This document shows, piece after piece, positions 1-11,147 of a stretch of DNA of 64,000 nt. Origin of the DNA: Periconia sp. R9002 (Eukaryota; Ascomycota; Dothideomycetes; Pleosporales; Periconiaceae); assembly GCA_023627715.1 (NCBI GenBank), contig JAMAHW010000003.1:620001-684000 (forward strand), read 5' to 3'. The notes below the pieces were generated by a model. It was not told the origin of the DNA. It saw only the letters and a program-made list of their open reading frames with translations, and ran no database searches. How positions within the stretch are numbered: position 1 is the first letter of the stretch; every line of letters begins with the position of its first letter. Made by a program: the position numbers and the translations under genes.

Positions 1-2691
1 CCTGATTTTCTTTCCATGACAAGGCGCTCAGTCTTGGCCTGTGTCGAAACACAATTCCGCGTTTACGGCTTGGCATGCTTGTCTCTCTGTCCTGCTGCGC
101 AGTCTGAGACGCTCTGATGGTCAGTCAACCCACAACTACCGGTGCAAGAAACAACGACACGCAGAGTGGGTACCTTGGCCGTGCCAATGCTTCAACATCC
201 GCTCCAAGGCATTGCATAGTGCCGCTGCAGTGTGTAATGCCCAGCAGCCTACCTATGTCGTCCAACAAGCTGCATGCGTCACAGGGATGGACAGGTTGTC
301 ATATAATTCCATGAATGCAGTGCACGAATCGCAAATTCCTGGTGCGTAAGGAAAAGCAAAAAACTCGAATTTTCTCCGGCTCCCTGCCCAGCGTTTAATC
401 GATCGCTCACGCTCAGGTGCTCCCGTGGGCGTGGAGAGCCAGAGCGAACCGTCGTGCAGCACACATAAGCTTAAAACTGCAAATGGAACCAAGCTTATCA
501 CGCAGACCCTAGTTCTCGTATTGAAAACTGGATTAGGCGTGGTCTTGGGTCTTGTGGGTTTAGTGGAGCCGAGCACTTTTGCTGTCCCAAGCGCCAGCCT
601 CCATTGGTGTGTGAGTCCCACGTACCGCGATAGCGTCGCACAAAGAGTACCAATATGTGCTTCTCCCACCGCACTCATCATTTCTCCCTCTTTCGCGCGA
701 AGCCACAAAGTGGGCTGGCTGGCTGTCTGTCGCTCGCTCGCCCGCTGGGGTAAGCGATGGCATTATCAACAGCATTTACGAAGCGCGAGGCCGCTGAGCA
801 CCCTACTATTTTTGTCTACACATCATGTACCCTACCGTGCCGTTCCGTACCTGGCGAATGCCGGCAATGGCAAACAAATCGTTGTCAGTCTCTGTCAGCT
901 TGCCTAGAAACACAATCTGGAGAGGACGGAATGACGGGTGCTGCAGTAGGGTTTCTGGGGTCAGGATGACATTCGATCAAAGTCGCCATGGCTGGGGTTT
1001 AACGAGGACAGGGTGGGCCAAGCAAACGGAGGCTTGTCGGTCAAGAAGGGAAACAAACGAGCTTGGGTGCTTGTGGAGAGTAGTGCTCGTAATCAAGTCT
1101 TCCCGACGGACAGCTCCCTTGGCCTGGCCAGCAGTGGAGTTACTGTGGGCGTGGCGGACTAGGCACGCCAGAGCGAAGGGGCTTGGACAGCGGAACTGGG
1201 TAATTGCAAGGTGGCCCCTAAAGCCTTGCGATTCTGCTTGGATTGACTACCTAGTTTTGGCGTTGTGCCATGCCCTGCCATGCCATGCCCACTATGATGC
1301 CGTACTGTGCCGTATTTGCCTTGTGTGTCCGTGTGTGCGTGTGCGGCGAGCAGTAGAGGTAAGACAGAAACGTCGTGCACACACAGCTATTGCTTAGTCT
1401 GTCGGTGCAGCCGCATCCATGTCCGTGTTTTGTATGGTGCTCTCTGTAGAAGCCATCTGTCGCCGGCGGCCTCCCTCTCTCTCAACACAGGCGCTTTCTG
1501 ACGGAGGAGGGTCCGAGGATGCGAGTGTAAGGGCACTGTGTAGGCAGGTGTAGGCGTAGGCGTAAGCAGGGGTAGCGCTGGGGCTCGATGGACAAAGTTA
1601 GGAACCAACGGCGTTTAAATAAAGCTTGTCCCGACTGCTTGATGACCTTATTTTGCCGTTGGCGCCACACCAAGGCCTCGGCGGCGATCAGATAGAGTCT
1701 GGTTTGTCTGGCATTTGGCACCCCGTTTCTGATCAGGCGCGCCGAGAAGCCAAAGACATTCCTCCTCGTTTCTCCTCCGCGTCTGCCAGTCTTAGTCGGC
1801 CGTAATACCAGAAGTACAAGAGCTCGTCTGCCCACGTCAAGGGCTCCCTTTTGATTCTTTTGCACTCCCATCCACTTCCCCCCACCCTCCCATTCTCTTA
1901 CATCCCCCAACCAACCAACCAACCATCACCACTCCGACCCGTACGTACCGTCATCTCAGACGTATGCAACAGATCAGCCTCTTTCCTCTGCTGCTGTATC
2001 CTGTCACGTCTTTGACGTTGCCTGTCTGTCTCGCCGATTGATATATCGCTGTCCCGGCCCCTCCCCTCCTTTGCTGCTGCCTGTCACCGCCAATTGCTGG
2101 GAGTCAGCGTCGGATATTCACAGTCGACCATCGCCACTGCCATTCTACTCAAAGCTACTCTTATAGTAAGTTTGCCTCTTTACATTTCCTCGCCTCATTT
2201 CATCCCCTGCGGCGTCTACCATTTGGGGCCACTGTTTGGTTCGACACAAGCGATCACAAACCTTGTCAATCCCTTGCGCACGCGAAAAGAAAAGGCTGCA
2301 ACGGGTGTTCAATCACCCTTCGCAAACCCGGATTTTTTGATGCAAAGACTGCCACCATCATTCCATTCCTCCCGTCGCCCCGCCATATCCACCCCTGGCA
2401 GACTTTTTCCTTCTCAGCACCCTGCACAGACTCGGACACAGACCTAGGCACGGGGCACAGCCCTCCAAACGGACAATAGGCTAGCGTTAGGTCCGAGGGG
2501 CTTTTTTTAAATTCCCATGGAAGCTTATTGCTTCTAATTCGCATCTCATTGACTAACTCTGGTCTAGCCATCCGAGTGGAGATGAACCTATAGACGTGTC
2601 ATCGTCATTGTCCAATCTGAAGTACCCATAGCCAGCCTCGAAATTTTAACCTGAGCGCACTCAACTTCATCTTCGCTACACTTACCCCACC
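1..2691. other. Long gene-free region upstream of the WOPR gene
   Basis: No open frame here resembles a protein family or has codon use like the genes; the longer frames overlap on both strands and look like chance. The tract has CCATGC-type near-repeats around 1266-1290, a short CCAA repeat around 1908-1924 and pyrimidine-rich stretches. It most likely holds the promoter and a long 5' leader of the gene at 2692, which has a good start context (CACCATGG). WOPR master regulators in other fungi are known for long upstream regions, so the length fits. Transcript ends cannot be read from the sequence. Confidence 0.6.
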
Positions 2692-4107
2692 ATGGAGACC
2701 TACCACGGCCACGTTCGCACGCCCAATGATGCCATCTTGCTTTTCGAGGCTTGTCGAATCGGATTACTGCCTCGCGTTCAGCGCCGCCTTTCTGAAAAAG
2801 AGCGCCAGCAAATCAAGTCCGGCTCTGTCTTTGTGTGGGATGAGAGGGAAGCGGGCATGAGGCGGTGGACCGATGGCAAGTCGTGGAGTGCTAGTCGAGT
2901 ATCTGGAAGCTTCCTCACCTACCGGGAGATGGAAGGCAAGAGAGGCGGTAGTAACCTAAGCCAGCCAGTACCAAAGCGAGCAAGCGGCAAGTCACCGGAT
3001 GGCTCAGCAACTGGAGACTCGGAGGGCGAGGGACCTGACGGCTACCGTTACAAGCCGGATGGCCTGATGAAGCAATCTTTCAGTATCACTACGTCGGGCG
3101 GCCAACATCTTCATCTTATCAGCTACTACACGCGCTCTAACAACCAGCCGCTTACCCAGCCTTCCACTGACCCCACTCTACGGCACATCCGCCCTCCAAA
3201 GAATATGTATCCGGAGTCTACCGTGAACGAGTCACCCACTGTACCTGCCGTCACTCGAGGTCCTATGCCGGGCTCGCCTTACTCGTCTACGCCCCACAGC
3301 ATCACTCCTTCGTCGCCCTACCAACGTCCTGGGTCGCACCAACAGCCTGTTTATGTCCCTGTTTACCATCCGCCGCCCACTCCTCCCAATGGCCCACCAC
3401 CTTATCAGCATGCTTACTATGGACACCACCCACAGTATCAGTATTTCCCGTACGCGGGCGTGATCTATGCACCTCCAAACTACCCCCATCACCCCTCGCA
3501 AGGCCATGTATTTGACCGTCCTCCACAAATGGCCGGTTCTCCCATCCATCACCCCCCTCCCGGCCATTCCATCATTGGCGCACACCCTGGGCACCCAGCT
3601 CACCCACCGCAATACGTGCACGGCGTACCACCTAGGCCACTGCAACCTTCAGAGCTGCCTCAGCACCCGCAACATGCTCAGCATTCTCAACCCCCGAAGC
3701 CTGGTCACGTTGTGGCTCCATCGCACTCCTCGATTCCAGAGCAGGGCCCTCAATTACCGGCTATCAACCCTACTGCAGCAACACCCAGCTCTAGCCACCA
3801 ACCACCCTCACCACAACCGCCGGAAACACGTGCACAAGAGCCACAAGCGCATTCGGAATCAAATGGCACAGGCACGAACAATGATGCAGCTCCTGCGCGC
3901 ACTATCCCCAAGATCGGCTCTATCCTCAATAACCAGGACCATGCTCCAGAAAATCCGAGCAACAGCCGATCAGGAAGCAAGAGCCCAAACACCTCTCAGC
4001 CGCCAATTCGCGAGCTCCCGCCCGACCGACTTGCAACAAGCATGAGCGATAGCACAGATACTCAGGCTCTGAATAAACTCAACAGGAACATGTTTGTACG
4101 GACGTAA
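2692..4107 (+). CDS. WOPR-domain (Gti1/Pac2 family) transcription regulator
   Basis: Intronless, 471 aa. Residues 3-85 form the first WOPR lobe (TYHGHVRTPNDAILLFEAC, then SGSVFVWDE and RRWTDGKSWSASR), and about 116-150 the second lobe (YRYKPDGLMKQSFSIT, HLHLISYY). WOPR proteins bind DNA and control morphology, conidiation or virulence programmes in fungi. The lobe wording (VQRRLSEKERQ, FVWDEREAGMRRW) fits the Pac2-like branch better than the Ryp1/Wor1/Sge1 branch, which has HDRER and IYEE at these places; this is from memory of the families. Residues 160-400 are low complexity, rich in Pro, His, Gln and Tyr, typical of the activation tail. The start gives the conserved METYHGHV beginning with a good Kozak context. 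It lies behind a 2.7-kb gene-free stretch. Confidence 0.92.
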   Translation: METYHGHVRTPNDAILLFEACRIGLLPRVQRRLSEKERQQIKSGSVFVWDEREAGMRRWTDGKSWSASRVSGSFLTYREMEGKRGGSNLSQPVPKRASGKSPDGSATGDSEGEGPDGYRYKPDGLMKQSFSITTSGGQHLHLISYYTRSNNQPLTQPSTDPTLRHIRPPKNMYPESTVNESPTVPAVTRGPMPGSPYSSTPHSITPSSPYQRPGSHQQPVYVPVYHPPPTPPNGPPPYQHAYYGHHPQYQYFPYAGVIYAPPNYPHHPSQGHVFDRPPQMAGSPIHHPPPGHSIIGAHPGHPAHPPQYVHGVPPRPLQPSELPQHPQHAQHSQPPKPGHVVAPSHSSIPEQGPQLPAINPTAATPSSSHQPPSPQPPETRAQEPQAHSESNGTGTNNDAAPARTIPKIGSILNNQDHAPENPSNSRSGSKSPNTSQPPIRELPPDRLATSMSDSTDTQALNKLNRNMFVRT

Positions 4108-5450
4108 CGCATCGAGCGTGTCCGGCACATTTTCTATCTTTCTTCTCCCGGTGCTCTGAAGGAGCTACGGTTTTTCTATGCAACATTATGTATGATGTTG
4201 TTTGCATTCTTATACCGACAGCATTCCCTGGCGTTCAAGGACAAAATGGATACCACAAGAGTGTGGTTTGGGATACGGAACGAGCTAGATTAGGCTCCGG
4301 TGTAAGGGCATTTTGGCATGATCACGAATCAGAACCAGGTTTCAGTGTTATTATTTTTTCCCTTTTCTATCTACCTTTCTCCGTATTTGCGAATGGTGTT
4401 CTCCAATACTTACCTATATATATTTGGCATTTACATTGCCCAGCAGCCAAGGGCGTCTTCGGCCGTAATCAAAAGTCCATAGTGGAAACATGCATATTTG
4501 TCACTTACCGCTCACACATGCGAACCTTGTGACGTTGGGACCGCGCAATTCAAGCGTGGTCCTGAGACAATGTTTATCCATTAGTCTACCAAGTAATTAG
4601 CATTTGAGATGTAGTCACACGAACATTAAACATTAACGTTAAGATTAAGATTAAGATATGGTTGGCGCGAAGGCGGGGTGCACTATCCCTCTTTTTCTTT
4701 TGTCATCAGCCTGCATAACCACACCACCAACAATAGCCTAACGATGATAGGTAGTTAGACAGTTAAGCAGCTCCAGAAGGACCGCAACTGTCTGCAGTGC
4801 TCTCCAAGCGCCTTCCGTTTCCGAATTACCGCGCTTTCCCAAAACAAGCCTCTGCACTGCGACATCATGGCTGATCAGCCAATGCCACATGGGCTCGGAT
4901 CTTCGTATCTGCTTCGACGGATCGCAGCACTTTCTCCACTTGAATCCAGTGAGCGGCAGCCATGCATTCATAGCGCTATACGTTACTCCTCTCGCCCGCC
5001 CGCACAAAAGCCGATATCAATTCCCCTGCTCGAGAGGGGAAGCGAGGCGGGATCCTTATCGCTTTCTTCCAACCACACGCCCTCAAGTGACGTTTATCTT
5101 TGGTCTACTATCTCAAGCCTGCGACCACCATTACATCGGCCCACATCATCGGCTCGCTATTCCTCGCAGGTGCCATGTAACGCAGAAAAAGGTATAACTA
5201 AGGGAGGGGTGCCGTGTACTCCCATTCACCGATACTCTCTCTCCATGTATGCCCCATGCTCATACCACCCTAGCCTCTAGGTCACATTGCATGTTATACA
5301 CATCGATTGCGACAATCAATCCCTTGTCTTGGTGTACCAAATAAGAACGCACAGGACAAGCAAGACCCCGCACGAACAAAAACCAACAGGTTGATCGATC
5401 TACGTAAATCGTGCGTGAAAGGCTGGCGAGGCTGGTGACCGAGATTACGT
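4108..5450. other. Intergenic region between WOPR gene and MFS transporter
   Basis: I see no gene. It should contain the 3' end of the WOPR transcript and the promoter of the transporter at 5451. A small TTAAGATTAAGATTAAGAT repeat lies around 4637-4656. Short frames on both strands have no recognisable content. Confidence 0.6.
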
Positions 5451-7304
5451 ATGGCCAATAATACATTCGAAAAGCCCGAGGAGGTAAAGGAGACGACGAC
5501 AACGACGACAGACGATTCGGTTAAGCGAGTGGATGAGAAAATCTTGAAGCACTCGCACGATGCGGATGCGGCTTTGAAGGCGTTTGAAGGGTACGAAGGG
5601 CAGACGCTCGAACTAAATGAGGAGACGAGGAAGAGGTTGTTGAGAAAGATTGATTTGCACTTGATGCCGGTACGTATGCTTACTGTCCCCCCTTGATCGC
5701 TCCATGAGTCGATGCTTTACTCACCGAAGTAAACGGAAATAGATCCTCTGCGTTGTTTATGGTCTCAATTATCTGGACAAAACAACTCTTAGCTATGCAT
5801 CTATCATGGGGCTTAAGCTACCCCCATCTCACAACAAGCTCCACAGCGGCATTGGTATCTCGGGATCCCAGTATTCCTGGCTTTCCAGCATGTTCTATTT
5901 TGGATACCTAGCATGGGAATATCCAACGAGCCAACTGCTCCAAAGGTTGCCGCTGGGGAAGTATTGTGAGTTTGACTCCTACCTCGTTTTCTCGCAGATG
6001 TATATCTCAATCATACTGATATCTCTACAGCGGCATTTAACATCATCCTCTGGGGCCTGGTTCTTGCATGCTTTGCAGCCGTCGAAAATTACGCTGGAGC
6101 TATTGCGATTAGGTTCTTTTTGGGTGTTTTCGAGGCCGCCGTAACACCTGGCTTTGCTCTCTTCACTTCTCAATGGTATACGAGAAAGGAGCAAGGGCTT
6201 AGGACATCAATCTGGTTTAGTTTTAATGGCTTCGCTCAGGTGAGACTGTTCATCTTTCCCATGCTAATTCTTTGGAATGGCTGGATTTTACGTATGCTGA
6301 TCATGATTCCAGATTTTTGGCGGTCTCGTCGCCTACGGGATAGCAGTAGGAAGTCGTAAACATGGAGCAAGCCTCGAGCCATGGAAGATTGTCTTCCTTG
6401 TCACCGGCCTGCTGACCTCCACGGTCGGAGTTATCTTCTTGTGGATAGTACCCGATAGCCAACTGAACTGCCGCTGGCTCAGCAAAGAGGATCGAGTTCT
6501 TGCTATTGAACGAATTCGAGTCAATGGCCAAGGAGTGGGTAACAAGCACTTCAAGCTCTATCAACTCAAGGAGGCGCTCCTCGATCCTCTGAGTTGGGCA
6601 TTCTTCTTCTTCGCATTGATAGCCGATATTCCAAACGGTACGCCTGTCAGCCTTGATCAATTGAGATATGAAGCTACTTACTAAAAATTACAGGTGGCAT
6701 CTCAAATTTCTTCTCGCAGCTTATCGTTGGGTTTGGCTACACGCCCGAAGAATCCCTTCTGTACGGAACGCCAGGGGGTGCCGTCGAAATTGTGGCCCTC
6801 ATTGTTTGCGGCTGGGCTGGAGACAAATACGGCCATCGAATCCTCATCGGCATGTCCGGCCTCCTGCTCTCCATGCTAGGCATGATCCTCATCGTCGCGC
6901 TCCCCCTCTCCAACAACAGCGGCCGCCTCGCGGGCTACTACCTCACGCAAGCGAGCCCCACAGCCTTCGTCGCCCTCCTCAGTCTCATCTCCTCCAACGT
7001 CGCCGGCTACACTAAAAAAACCACTGTTGCCGCCATGTACTTGATCGGCTACTGCGCCGGCAATATCATCGGCCCCCAGACTTTCAAACCCCAACATGCG
7101 CCCCGCTACGTCCCTGCGGAGATTACGATTATTGTTTGCTGGGGGGTTTGCTTAGGTATCTTGGGCTTTATTCATGTGCTTTGTGTAAAGAGGAATAAGA
7201 GTAAGGAAGGGATTAGGGGCGAGGAGGGGTATGTGAAGTTGGAGAATCAGGAGTGGCTTGACCTGACAGATAAAGAGAATCCGGAGTTTGTCTATACTTT
7301 GTGA
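5451..7304 (+). CDS. MFS transporter, Dal5/allantoate permease (ACS) type
   Basis: Five exons: 5451-5669, 5743-5965, 6031-6239, 6313-6637 and 6694-7304, encoding 528 aa. All four introns have GT-AG ends and phases agree. The protein starts with a hydrophilic tail (KRLLRKIDLHLMP), then about 12 membrane segments. Family marks are ILCVVYGLNYLDKTTLSYASI in TM1, a WEYPTS motif, FFLGVFEAAVTPGF, WYTRKEQGLRTSIWFSFNG and GWAGDKYGHR in the middle loop. These are typical of the fungal anion:cation symporter family (Dal5, Tna1), which imports allantoate, nicotinate, dipeptides or other small carboxylates across the plasma membrane. Substrate cannot be assigned. It stands alone, beside an AT-rich region. 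Confidence 0.9.
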
Positions 7305-8494
7305 TTGAGAAGAAGATGAGGGTGTGTGGCAATGGGATTTGGAAAATGGAAGGAAATGTGTTTTCATCACGTTAAGTTTGCGTAGGAGTATTCAGTCTGT
7401 GTAGAGAATCTAGGATATTGTTAAATCTTTTTTGCTCGTTTTCAATAGTGTGTATAGTGTAACCTGTTATCTCATCTGATACTACGGAAAATTTTAAGTT
7501 ATGTAGAAGGGATGACTGACTTGTCTCCTTCGATGGAGTACTCGATTGATATGTTGACAGACTCTGACGTCTCACATTGCCCCTGAACCCGCGATTCTAT
7601 ATCCTTATACTGCTAGTGATTCCATATTTATAGAGTATGTTCATACGCTCGAGGCAAACGAGATTGACCTGATACGTAGTCGGTTGGAGGGTATATTGAT
7701 GATCGTGATGTATAATTGAACGTTCTCATGCGATTATATCGAACAAGTATACAGAGTCTGGAAGAGGGAGGAGAGTGAGAGTTGAATATACGAAAACTCC
7801 GATATAAACAGATCTATCTTAGCATTATAGTACATCGTAGAAGATAGGACGGATGACAGGCACCTCCAACTGTACAATGCCCTCAGCGGTTCCATGTTAG
7901 TGACGAGAATATCAAACACAGCACATCCAAACATCAATAGCTACAATTGAATAGCTAGAAACAAGTCCTAAAAAGGCGATTCAATTGGAGTTCAGCAAAC
8001 GCTCTTGTGGAATCCAGAGGTATTGGATATAATGGTGCTCATGACATAATGAGTCTCCTAGGATAGCCTAGATACAGGGGACGAAGTCATCTGATTTCAA
8101 AAGCCCATAGTGTCGGTCATTCCTGATGCTAGTGCCTGCGTGACACCTACTCACCGTCAAATATTGATTGCCTACACAAACAGAGTATGTGTCAAATCAC
8201 AGATCACGAGCTGCAACCAGCAAGCTACAAGAAAGGTATATATAAGAACTAGTTTAGCAGGAATACGGGACCGCTTGCTGTGGACATCACCAGCCTACAA
8301 AAACATGCAGGCTCTGTCGGAAGACCTATATAAATCCAACTGCTGAAGAGCTCGCGGCGCGTCAATCCGACCGCAAATATAGACTCTGGGAACGGAGACC
8401 ATCTCAACGGATGCCAGTACTGTTGGCAGAATTATATAAATTGCAATTTTCTTCAATCTTCTCGATACTCTATATACTCTATTCGGAGGAAAAA
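7305..8494. other. AT-rich intergenic region
   Basis: AT-rich sequence downstream of the transporter with many short TA-rich runs and no convincing coding frame. Gene content stays low to 11.1 kb, suggesting an old repeat-rich or decaying stretch. Confidence 0.5.
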
Positions 8495-9414
8495 ATGCTG
8501 GTCTCCATGCCACATTGGGCAGATGCTAATGTGAACATGACGATTAAAGTCATAAGATACTTTTTTCGTCCGGTGGGGGAGGCGCCAGTCGAGGGCAAAA
8601 TCGACTGGTATTTTCCCATCCAAGACAAGAAGCAGATGGAAGAAGCAAAAGAAAAGCTGACAAAAGGACTTGGGAATCAATTATAGCCGCAATCGATGAC
8701 AATGTCAGCGAGGAAAGTGACGATGATCATGAAGAGTTTGACGAAGATTTCTACGAAGAAGTCGATAGGAACCTCGATGGAGACTTGGACGAAGCAGCAG
8801 AGAATCCCGCCCGATCAATTGTTCCCCCAAAGCCCAGGCTGCCACCATCATCATGCAGTTCAAGCTATTCGACAACAATGGATACGTGTCGACCGTCTCG
8901 CACAACTTCTGCAACCCGAATACCCTCTACAAGCGAGTGTACATCCAAACGGTAGATGGCCCACGCGAGATCCGCCAGTCATAATACCGACAACGGGGAC
9001 TAATCTGGAATGCGCCTTACACGCCATGGTGTCAAGCTATGCAAACCAGCCAAATCCTCATTCAAACATCCCAGGACTGACAATAGCGGAGCTTCGCGAA
9101 ATTGTTGGATCATCAGCATTTCAAGCTCCAACCCTAGAGGCTAGTACGAACGAGGAAGCGAATATTAGAATGGACAACAGGTCATCCGCAACCTAAATGC
9201 TGGCGAAGCTGCCTTAGCCCTAAAACTTTGGGGGGAAGATCGAGGATTGCGTTTGGGATTGGGATTATGGGTCCCAAACCGCTCACAAAATTGGGTTTTA
9301 TCGTCGGGTGAAGACGAGGAACACATTATATGGGTCCACAGTAACGAAACTGAGGAAGGTTCAGACCACATGATCAATCATTACTCAGGCCTCCGACCGA
9401 AACCATCCCGATAG
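8495..9414 (+). pseudogene. Decayed gene with OTU-like fragments
   Basis: No single frame is intact. Protein-like stretches alternate between two frames: an N-terminal piece from ATG 8495 (KVIRYFFRPVGEAPVEGKI), an acidic piece from about 8668 (DDDHEEFDEDFYEEVDR), a piece at about 8980-9180 (GTNLECALHAMVSSY, PGLTIAELREIVGSSAF) and a last piece from about 9179 to the stop at 9412 (GEAALALKLWGEDRGLRLGLGLW, EEHIIWVHSNE, INHYSGLRP). The Cys after TNLE and the His-Tyr near the end sit like the catalytic Cys and His of OTU-type cysteine proteases, but that is inference. An unusual 37-bp GT-AG stretch (9144-9180) could be read as an intron but is too short to trust. I read it as a broken gene. Confidence 0.4.
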
Positions 9415-10059
9415 TCCATTTCTAATGATCATGCCTCCCGCCGGAAGAATGATCAACAGCATGATACAATCAACAAGCTGCTTCCTGATTGCTTCTTGTT
9501 CTTCCTCTTCTCCTCCTCCTTTCTCTCCCTCCCCTTTGTTTGACTAGATGGAATTTCCTCGGTCTTGTTCCTCAGTCCTCTAATTCAGCCGGGGCATATT
9601 GCACGATCGAAACGTTCGCATTATGCGTCCTTTGTGGACAACGACGAATGGCATGATGGGATCAGCGGAACTTCAATCTCTTTCTTCTCCGATTCGTATC
9701 TGATCCATCTGGTTTGACTAGACAGAACGGAATTTCTTGAGCTCCTCCTCAGTTCTCGACTGAGAATGACGTGTGTTCCACGTTTTGTACCCTGCGTTTT
9801 GTAACCTACCAGTTATGACTACCGTCCACACCTTGAGCCATAATGCGGTGAATGGAGCTGCAATTTGTTTTTAATATAAGTCTTGTTTCCTTTTTTTTCA
9901 TTCTTTCTCAGCTTACTAGATAGATGGAATAACTTAGAATCTTTGGGGATTCAGAACGAGGATGTTCCATGGGTACACAAACGCTCCCAATGTAAGATTC
10001 TGTATCAATTATGCCAATTTTTGTTCGCCATCGCCAGTGACCTGATATACACTACGCCT
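9415..10059. other. Intergenic region with a diverged direct repeat
   Basis: No gene seen. A sequence near GTTTGACTAGATGGAATTTC at about 9537-9579 recurs in altered form at about 9712-9757 (GTTTGACTAGACAGAACGGA...), both followed by a pyrimidine-rich CTCAGTYCTC tract. Confidence 0.35.
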
Positions 10060-10276
10060 TTCAGTGATCAGAGGACCAACTCTCTCCTCTTTGAAAAATA
10101 AATTCACAAAGAAGTCTACCTGCCCACTACTTATAGTAATAGTTAGTGAATTTATCAGCATCCTAGTAAATAATGTAGAAGATATATACACCTATCACTA
10201 TAAGAAGTAGGTAGGTGGACTTCTTTGTGATTATTTTTGCAAAAGGGGGGGGAGGGGTAGTCCTCTAATTACTGAA
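10060..10276. mobile_element. Foldback/MITE-like element with about 80-90 bp inverted repeats
   Basis: The left end begins TTCAGTGATCAGAGGAC and runs through ATTCACAAAGAAGTCTACCT to TTATAGTAATAG. The right end read in reverse begins TTCAGTAATTAGAGGAC and runs through ATCACAAAGAAGTCCACCT to TTATAGTGATAG. The arms match over most of their length with small gaps, leaving a loop of about 40-60 bp. No coding capacity. This shape fits a non-autonomous DNA element or foldback repeat. I could not settle the target-site duplication. Confidence 0.65.
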
Positions 10277-11147
10277 CGGCATCAACAAATTGCGCGCACA
10301 CAGTACATGTTTGTACTAAGGTGCGCCAAACCCCATGACGTACCAGAGAACAACCTCCTAAGAGAAAAAACTTTGATAAGTATCGTACATTCCGACGAAT
10401 CAAAATATATCTCTATATACATACGTAGTGTAGCGTAGAAGAAGCTGGTTATCTCCATGCCGCGTAACATACAACTGTTTATTTGCAGATTAACATTGAC
10501 GGAAAGCGTTTGATCCAAACATAGAAAATAAAACAGCACAGAACGACAGAAGGCAGATAAACGCTCCAATCAGAATACCACGAATAAGCACACAAGCATC
10601 GACAGACTTTCACAGTTGCATTGTATCCGCACCCCTGGACCAAAGACAAATCTCTCGTGGTTTCACATAGGATACTTATGTTGAAATCCAGCTACCACGA
10701 TCGATAATTGAGACCAGATCATCCACGCTGCGAGTTGAACCAATACAGTTATTACATAATAGACAAAACTGATTGCGTTTGTTCAAGTCAAATGCACTAA
10801 GTATTTACAAAGGTGATTTTGATTTTCTCTATCATTCAAACGCCGGTATCGCTAGTGAGGGATACAGTAAAAACCAACCCCCCTTTTTTGCTTTGCTGTG
10901 ACCGAGAGAATGACCGAAGAATTTTCCTTCCCCTCATCTTTTTCTGCAGCAGAGACATCTCCACATGAAAAAGAGAGACGGAAAGATTGAAGTTCCAAGT
11001 CCCGGAGAGCGAAATAAAAAAGCAAATTAAAGCGCCATGTCCCATGCAGCGCATCGATACTTATACACAAATAGACGTTCAGACTCGGCACCACATGCAA
11101 GTAACATCCAACCCGCAATTGCTCAAGCTGACTAACTCACTCCTCGC
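10277..11147. other. Intergenic region 3' of RPA2
   Basis: AT-rich, no coding frame of note. It holds the presumed 3' UTR and terminator of RPA2, which ends at 11148 on the minus strand. Confidence 0.5.

Noticed and set aside
425..907. Open frame of 160 codons near the left end
   Set aside because: No family match, non-ATG or poorly placed starts, overlapping frames on both strands, and codon use unlike the genes.
9144..9180. 37-bp GT-AG stretch as an intron that would rescue the OTU-like gene
   Set aside because: Too short for a fungal spliceosomal intron, and other frame breaks upstream would remain.
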